Positions 6,901 through 9,100 of a DNA stretch of 9,100 bases are shown here, one piece after another; the stretch's first letter is position 1, and the number at the start of each line of letters is the position of its first letter. The DNA comes from Mariprofundus sp. Its GTDB lineage: Bacteria > Pseudomonadota > Zetaproteobacteria > Mariprofundales > Mariprofundaceae. The translations under genes were made by a program, and so were the position numbers. Under the pieces are notes generated by a model, which saw only the letters and a list, made by a program, of their open reading frames with translations, had not been told where the DNA came from and ran no database searches. The stretch covers positions 1 through 9,100 of the forward strand of contig WFUI01000024.1 of NCBI GenBank assembly GCA_015485035.1. The letters are read 5' to 3'.

Positions 6901-7131
6901 AAACGAGTACGCCCGATTGCCATGACCGCCACCGCGGTGATTGCCGGATTGATTCCAATCATCCTCGGCTCGGGTACAGGTTCGGATGTCATGCAGCGCA
7001 TTGCCGCTCCTATGGTTGGGGGTATGGTCACCGCTACACTTCTATCACTCATCGTATTGCCGGTAATCTACGGTATGATTTTACAATTCCATGAGCGTAA
7101 TAATATAAAGCGAAAAAAGGAGATAATATGA
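3970..7131 (+). CDS. cusA: CusA-like heavy-metal RND efflux pump
   Basis: A complete inner-membrane proton antiporter of 1053 residues (E. coli CusA is 1047) that exports Cu(I)/Ag(I) through the adaptor and outer-membrane channel. The start M-I-A-K-I-I-D-A-S-L-R-N-K leads into TM1 and the usual D-A-I-P-D-L-S-D-V-Q-V motif. TM4 contains G-A-M-V-D-G-A-I-V-L-I-E-N-A-H-K, whose D405 matches the proton-relay aspartate of CusA. The three methionines of the CusA periplasmic metal site are present at nearly the same numbers: M572 (L-Y-M-P-T-T), M622 (P-L-S-M-M-E-T) and M672 (R-I-D-M-L-S-T-G-I-K). This supports monovalent copper/silver rather than a CzcA-type Zn/Co/Cd substrate. A second TM block begins near residue 875 and ends the protein. 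There is no clear Shine-Dalgarno site, so translation probably depends on coupling. It overlaps the DUF411 gene by four bases (ATGA). Confidence 0.95.
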   Translation: MIAKIIDASLRNKLIILIFTGILIATGGFAVKNISLDAIPDLSDVQVIVFTDYAGQAPQVVEDQVTYPLTTAMLAVPHSKVVRGYSFFGFSVVYIIFEDGTDMYWARSRVLEYLNYVAGRLPSGVTPSLGPDATGVGWVYEYALVDKTGTHDLAELRSIQDWYMRYALQTVNGVSEVASMGGFIKQYQVEVDPNALAEYGIPLAKVKHAIKRSNNDVGGRLIEMGETEFMVRGKGYLKGIADLESIPVGVDNHGTPILLRNVAHIHLGPELRRGLVELNGEGEVAGGVIIMRYGENALTTIEAVREKLDELKSGLPEGVEIVPTYDRGDLIERAVENLKDKLFEEFLVISLVCMLFLMHARSALVAIITLPLGVLIAFMLMQWQGLAANIMSLGGIAITLGAMVDGAIVLIENAHKHLEQSERDKGNLLTVSERWEAIARASREVGPALFFSLLIITVSYMAIFTLEAQEGRLFKPLAYTATYAMLGSAVLAVTLVPLLMGWFIRGKVMPENKNPVNRALQWAHGPILASALKHRWITLLIAIGLLFSMAIPMAKIGSEFMPPLDEGDILYMPTTFPGISITKAKELVQQTDKILKTFPEVQSVFGKAGRADSATDAAPLSMMETIVRLKPKEDWPDPGKSTQALMKEMDAAIKFPGLANAWTYPIKTRIDMLSTGIKTPIGIKVSGPDLNVLQEVGKSIERAVKTLPETTSAFSDRAAGGYYLDIDIQRDQAARYGLTIGDIEDVIQSAIGGMNVTQTVEGLERYPVNLRYPRDYRSDPDALKRVLIPTPTGAQIPLTAVAEIKTSRGPPSIKSENARLNAWVYVDISSSDIGGYVAKAKQVLAEQVKIPAGYTLEWSGQFEYMERAAAKMRIVIPATLLLIFLLLYFNFGSLTAPVVVMMSVPFSLIGGFWLVWWLGFNLSVAVAVGFIALAGVAAEIGVLVLTFIDQEVTQRRKQAGGWLTPEAMSAAVQSGVAKRVRPIAMTATAVIAGLIPIILGSGTGSDVMQRIAAPMVGGMVTATLLSLIVLPVIYGMILQFHERNNIKRKKEII
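7118..7122 (+). promoter_or_regulatory. Ribosome-binding site of the DUF411 gene
   Basis: AGGAG at 7118-7122 lies five bases before ATG 7128, inside the last codons of cusA. It supports this start and independent initiation in addition to the ATGA overlap. Confidence 0.75.
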
Positions 7132-7712
7132 AATTCAACAGAAACCACACCGGAAAAGCAGGCTTGTTCTGGATACTGGGTTTAATATCGATACTGCTGG
7201 TCGGGTGCGATGCAGGCAGTGATACAGCAAAAACCAGTACCGCGAAAACGGAGTCGGGAGTAGCCTCCACGGTTACACCTGCGACTGCCCCCGCATTGAC
7301 ACCCACGGCAGCACAATCCGATGCAACCCGACAGGCCATGCCCGAGGTGGTCATGTACAAGGCACCAAACTGTGATTGCTGTACAGGCTGGGCGGATCAT
7401 TTGCGCAAGGAAGGCTTTACCGTCGTCGTGCACAAACGCGACGATATGGACGCCATAAAGACAAGGTTCGGTGTATCCCAAAAACTGGCATCCTGTCATA
7501 CCGCGATAGTGGATGGTTATGTTATCGAAGGCCATGTACCTGCGGCCGATGTGGAACGTCTGCTTAAAGAACGTCCCGACATCGCAGGTTTGACTGCTCC
7601 GGGTATGCCAATGAAGTCACCCGGAATGCAGAAGGCTGGTCAGGAACCACAGGGTTATGATGTGCTGGCTTTCGATAAGGACGGAAAAGCCACCGTATTT
7701 CACAGGTATTAA
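7128..7712 (+). CDS. DUF411 family metal-binding lipoprotein
   Basis: A protein of 194 residues. A basic N-terminus and hydrophobic run lead to the lipobox L-V-G-C, with C27 the likely lipidated residue. The next residue is D28; Asp at +2 is the classic signal for staying in the inner membrane, so the protein probably sits on its periplasmic face. Residues 30-70 are a Thr/Ala/Pro-rich linker. The DUF411 domain begins near residue 73 with P-E-V-V-M-Y-K-A-P-N-C-D-C-C (C82, C84, C85). It continues with S-C-H-T-A (C123, H124) and G-H-V-P, then G-L-T-A-P-G-M-P-M-K-S-P-G-M. The family has a thioredoxin-like look, is frequent in copper-resistance clusters and is thought to bind metal through these Cys/His/Met residues. 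Its biochemical role is not settled. It overlaps cusA by four bases and lies three bases before the TlpA-like gene. Confidence 0.88.
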   Translation: MKFNRNHTGKAGLFWILGLISILLVGCDAGSDTAKTSTAKTESGVASTVTPATAPALTPTAAQSDATRQAMPEVVMYKAPNCDCCTGWADHLRKEGFTVVVHKRDDMDAIKTRFGVSQKLASCHTAIVDGYVIEGHVPAADVERLLKERPDIAGLTAPGMPMKSPGMQKAGQEPQGYDVLAFDKDGKATVFHRY

Positions 7713-7715
7713 GGC

Positions 7716-8285
7716 ATGATTTTCTATTTGAAACAGATGTTCTACCTGCTCATACTGGGAGGGCTGCTGTCTGCCTGCTCACCCGGTGAACAGCAAAACA
7801 ACGGGGCCACCATGCCGGTCAAAGGCAAGGCAATGCCAATCTTTCAGATGAATACACTGGATGGAAAACAGGTCAGGAGCCATGACCAGTTTGCCGGCAA
7901 AGTGATTATTCTGAACGTCTGGGCGACATGGTGCCCGCCGTGTCGCAAGGAAATGCCGGATCTGATCCGGCTCTCACGACTGTTGCCGTCCAATAAGTTT
8001 ACTGTGATCGGGCTGGCTGCCGATGATAATGCAGACGACGTGAGTGCGTTTATCGAGAAGAATAATATCCCGTTCCCTATCTTCTGGGACAAGGCAGGCA
8101 AACAGCTGACAGGGCCTGTGCTGGGCGTATTCAAGTACCCGGAGACCTTTATTATCAACCGGCGCGGAATTCTTGTTGAAAAAGTTATCGGGGGCTTCCC
8201 GTGGGCATCGCCGAACATGGTTTCCGTTCTCAACACTATTTATAAAACCGGCCAGGTACCAGAGCCGGCCAAAAAAGGATCATAA
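7716..8285 (+). CDS. TlpA/ResA-like thioredoxin-fold lipoprotein
   Basis: A protein of 189 residues with a lipobox L-L-S-A-C (C21 lipidated); Ser at +2 would allow transport to the outer membrane. The AlhpC-TSA/Redoxin-type thioredoxin domain starts near residue 38. The active site is W-A-T-W-C-P-P-C-R-K-E-M-P, with C73 and C76, followed by V-I-G-L-A-A-D. The expected cis-proline region is K-Y-P-E-T-F-I-I-N (P142). Such proteins reduce or exchange disulfides outside the cytoplasm, for example in cytochrome c maturation or in keeping metal-binding cysteines reduced. Here a role in keeping the DUF411 or other copper-ligand cysteines reduced is an inference from position only. ATG 7716 follows the DUF411 stop by three bases and lacks a good ribosome-binding site. 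ATG 7737 (M8) is an alternative that would keep the lipobox. Confidence 0.88.
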   Translation: MIFYLKQMFYLLILGGLLSACSPGEQQNNGATMPVKGKAMPIFQMNTLDGKQVRSHDQFAGKVIILNVWATWCPPCRKEMPDLIRLSRLLPSNKFTVIGLAADDNADDVSAFIEKNNIPFPIFWDKAGKQLTGPVLGVFKYPETFIINRRGILVEKVIGGFPWASPNMVSVLNTIYKTGQVPEPAKKGS

Positions 8286-8286
8286 C

Positions 8287-8778
8287 ATGCAAAAGTCGAC
8301 ACTCGTCGTTGCAATCATGATGCTCATGGCTGTTTCGCAGCCGGCCCTGGCTCATGATCATGGGGATATGGATGGAAATATGCATAACCCGTGTGCCATG
8401 GGCATGGACACACAACATCAGCAGGATATGGGGCAGATGCATGGAAGCTTTCTCACGTCAAAGGAGATTGATGGATATATTGTAAACTTCCGCATTATGA
8501 AAGCTCCGGCAGGTATGGATCAGGGTGGCAACTACCATGTAATGGTCAAGTTTGAGAAGGATGGCCGGGTATTGACTGATCTGGTTGCCAATTCCAAGGC
8601 GGTACACCCGAACGGAGAATCCGAATCAAAAATGCTGATGAAAATGGGGGACTGGTATATGGCTGCTTATGATCTGGATCATAAGGGGCAACATCATATC
8701 CTGGTGCTGTTCAAAACGGCCGACGGAACCAAGCATTTTGGTGGCATTTATTTTCCTGAGGAAAAAAAGAATGAGTAA
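8287..8778 (+). CDS. His/Met-rich periplasmic protein, possibly YtkA-like
   Basis: A protein of 163 residues. Residues 1-22 are a signal peptide ending A-L-A, so the mature protein begins H-D-H-G-D-M. Residues 23-53 are rich in His and Met with one cysteine (C36), a composition expected to bind copper or silver. The remainder (about 55-158) looks like a small beta-rich domain. It contains the strands Y-I-V-N-F-R-I and N-Y-H-V-M-V-K-F, the Met-rich stretch M-L-M-K-M-G-D-W-Y-M, and H-H-I-L-V-L-F-K. This resembles YtkA-like immunoglobulin-fold proteins, but the match is by pattern only. It may serve as a periplasmic metal buffer in place of CusF, which is absent. I chose ATG 8287: AAGGA (8275-8279) precedes it and a clean signal peptide follows. 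The open frame extends upstream to TTG 8173, but that part lies inside the TlpA-like gene. Confidence 0.75.
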   Translation: MQKSTLVVAIMMLMAVSQPALAHDHGDMDGNMHNPCAMGMDTQHQQDMGQMHGSFLTSKEIDGYIVNFRIMKAPAGMDQGGNYHVMVKFEKDGRVLTDLVANSKAVHPNGESESKMLMKMGDWYMAAYDLDHKGQHHILVLFKTADGTKHFGGIYFPEEKKNE

Positions 8779-8857
8779 CCCTGCTGACCATACCCGGTTC
8801 AGCAACCAGGCGGCTTTCGGTATTTACGGCCATGCATTCAATGTCAGTCGTGCATAA
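8771..8857 (+). CDS. Possible 28-residue ORF overlapping the end of the His/Met-rich gene
   Basis: ATG 8771 opens a frame of 28 codons ending at TAA 8855-8857 and overlaps the preceding gene by eight bases, the same overlap geometry as cusC-cusB. GAGGA at 8758-8762 lies eight bases before the ATG and is a good ribosome-binding site. The peptide begins M-S-N-P-A-D-H-T and ends F-N-V-S-R-A, with no recognisable motif or membrane segment. It may be a real small protein, a remnant of a longer gene or chance. Confidence 0.25.
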   Translation: MSNPADHTRFSNQAAFGIYGHAFNVSRA

Positions 8858-8934
8858 TAACCCGGCACGCCATGAACTCGTATCTGGCACTCCGGACTAT
8901 TGCGCCCACTGCATTGTACTGGAGATATAAGGAT

Positions 8935-9100
8935 ATGCTTTTTTTTCGCGGCCTGTCCGGGGTGGTTGCCGCCTGGCTGCTGGCAGTATTTTTTGTCATT
9001 GCATTTGTGGGCTGGGATCAGCTCAGGGATATTTCAATTATCCATAACCGTGCTCTTCAGCTCGAATCAGTTAACCATAAAAGCCATGCATTGCATGAAC
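8935..9100 (+). CDS. N-terminus of an unidentified membrane protein, cut by the window end
   Basis: Fifty-five codons are visible before the window ends. After M-L-F-F-R-G comes a hydrophobic membrane segment (about residues 8-26), then G-W-D-Q-L-R-D-I and a polar, helical-looking stretch with several His. A short cytoplasmic start, one membrane helix and then an extracytoplasmic helix suits a sensor kinase, chemoreceptor or similar signalling protein, but too little is visible to name a family. GGAG at 8921-8924, ten bases before ATG 8935, supports this start. ATG 8872 in the same frame would add 21 residues (M-N-S-Y-L-A-L-R...) but has no clear ribosome-binding site. The gap of 77 bases from the preceding small ORF could hold a promoter; I see no strong one. 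Confidence 0.55.
   Translation, partial: MLFFRGLSGVVAAWLLAVFFVIAFVGWDQLRDISIIHNRALQLESVNHKSHALHE

Noticed and set aside
3970..7131. CzcA-type (Zn/Co/Cd) assignment for the RND pump
   Set aside because: The three methionines of the CusA metal site (M572, M622, M672) and the surrounding motifs match the Cu/Ag group.
8248..8274. Hairpin CCGGC/GCCGG resembling a minus-strand terminator (TTTT follows on that strand)
   Set aside because: It lies in the coding end of the TlpA-like gene, no minus-strand gene runs into it, and there is no T-tract on the + strand.
8173..8286. Upstream extension of the His/Met-rich gene to a TTG start
   Set aside because: It lies wholly inside the TlpA-like gene in another frame, and the protein from ATG 8287 begins with a clean signal peptide.
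9085..9097. Palindrome CATGCA-T-TGCATG
   Set aside because: It is inside a coding region, short, and built from a common CATGCA string that also occurs elsewhere in the window. Chance is sufficient.

Overview
The window reads as a chromosomal segment of a proteobacterium, most likely gammaproteobacterial. The evidence is a Gram-negative tripartite efflux system, a C-terminal fragment of a protease IV-type SppA that resembles the long E. coli form, lipoprotein signals and moderate GC. I cannot name the species. Every gene I can support lies on the + strand.

Layout. Positions 2-346 are the 3' end of sppA, entering from the left edge. A gap of about 175 bases follows, with small inverted repeats but no convincing promoter or terminator. 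Then comes a copper/silver resistance cluster: a small His/Cys-rich exported protein resembling CopL/DUF2946 (522-941); a 101-base intercistronic stretch with two back-to-back hairpins; a CusC-like outer-membrane channel (1043-2398); a CusB-like adaptor with a Met-rich C-terminal tail (2391-3911); a CusA-like RND pump (3970-7131); a DUF411 lipoprotein (7128-7712); a TlpA-like thioredoxin lipoprotein (7716-8285); and a His/Met-rich periplasmic protein (8287-8778). A possible 28-codon ORF and the start of an unidentified membrane protein (from 8935) close the window.

How the genes work together. The C-B-A genes should form a trans-envelope exporter for Cu(I)/Ag(I): the three methionines of the CusA metal site and the proton-relay aspartate are all in place. 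The accessory genes add periplasmic metal-binding and thiol-redox capacity. No CusF domain and no cusRS- or cueR-like regulator is complete in the window. Most junctions overlap or lie within a few bases, which indicates one transcript from cusC to the His/Met-rich gene.

The least ordinary features are at the cusB-cusA junction. A 58-base gap there carries a short tandem-repeat element. The gap is spanned exactly by a 21-residue ORF that overlaps both neighbours by ATGA. An imperfect inverted copy of the same repeat lies inside cusB, just before a tail built from Met-x-Met pentapeptides. The tandem hairpins ahead of cusC are the second point of interest. The individual gene families are known; I did not find a wholly new system.
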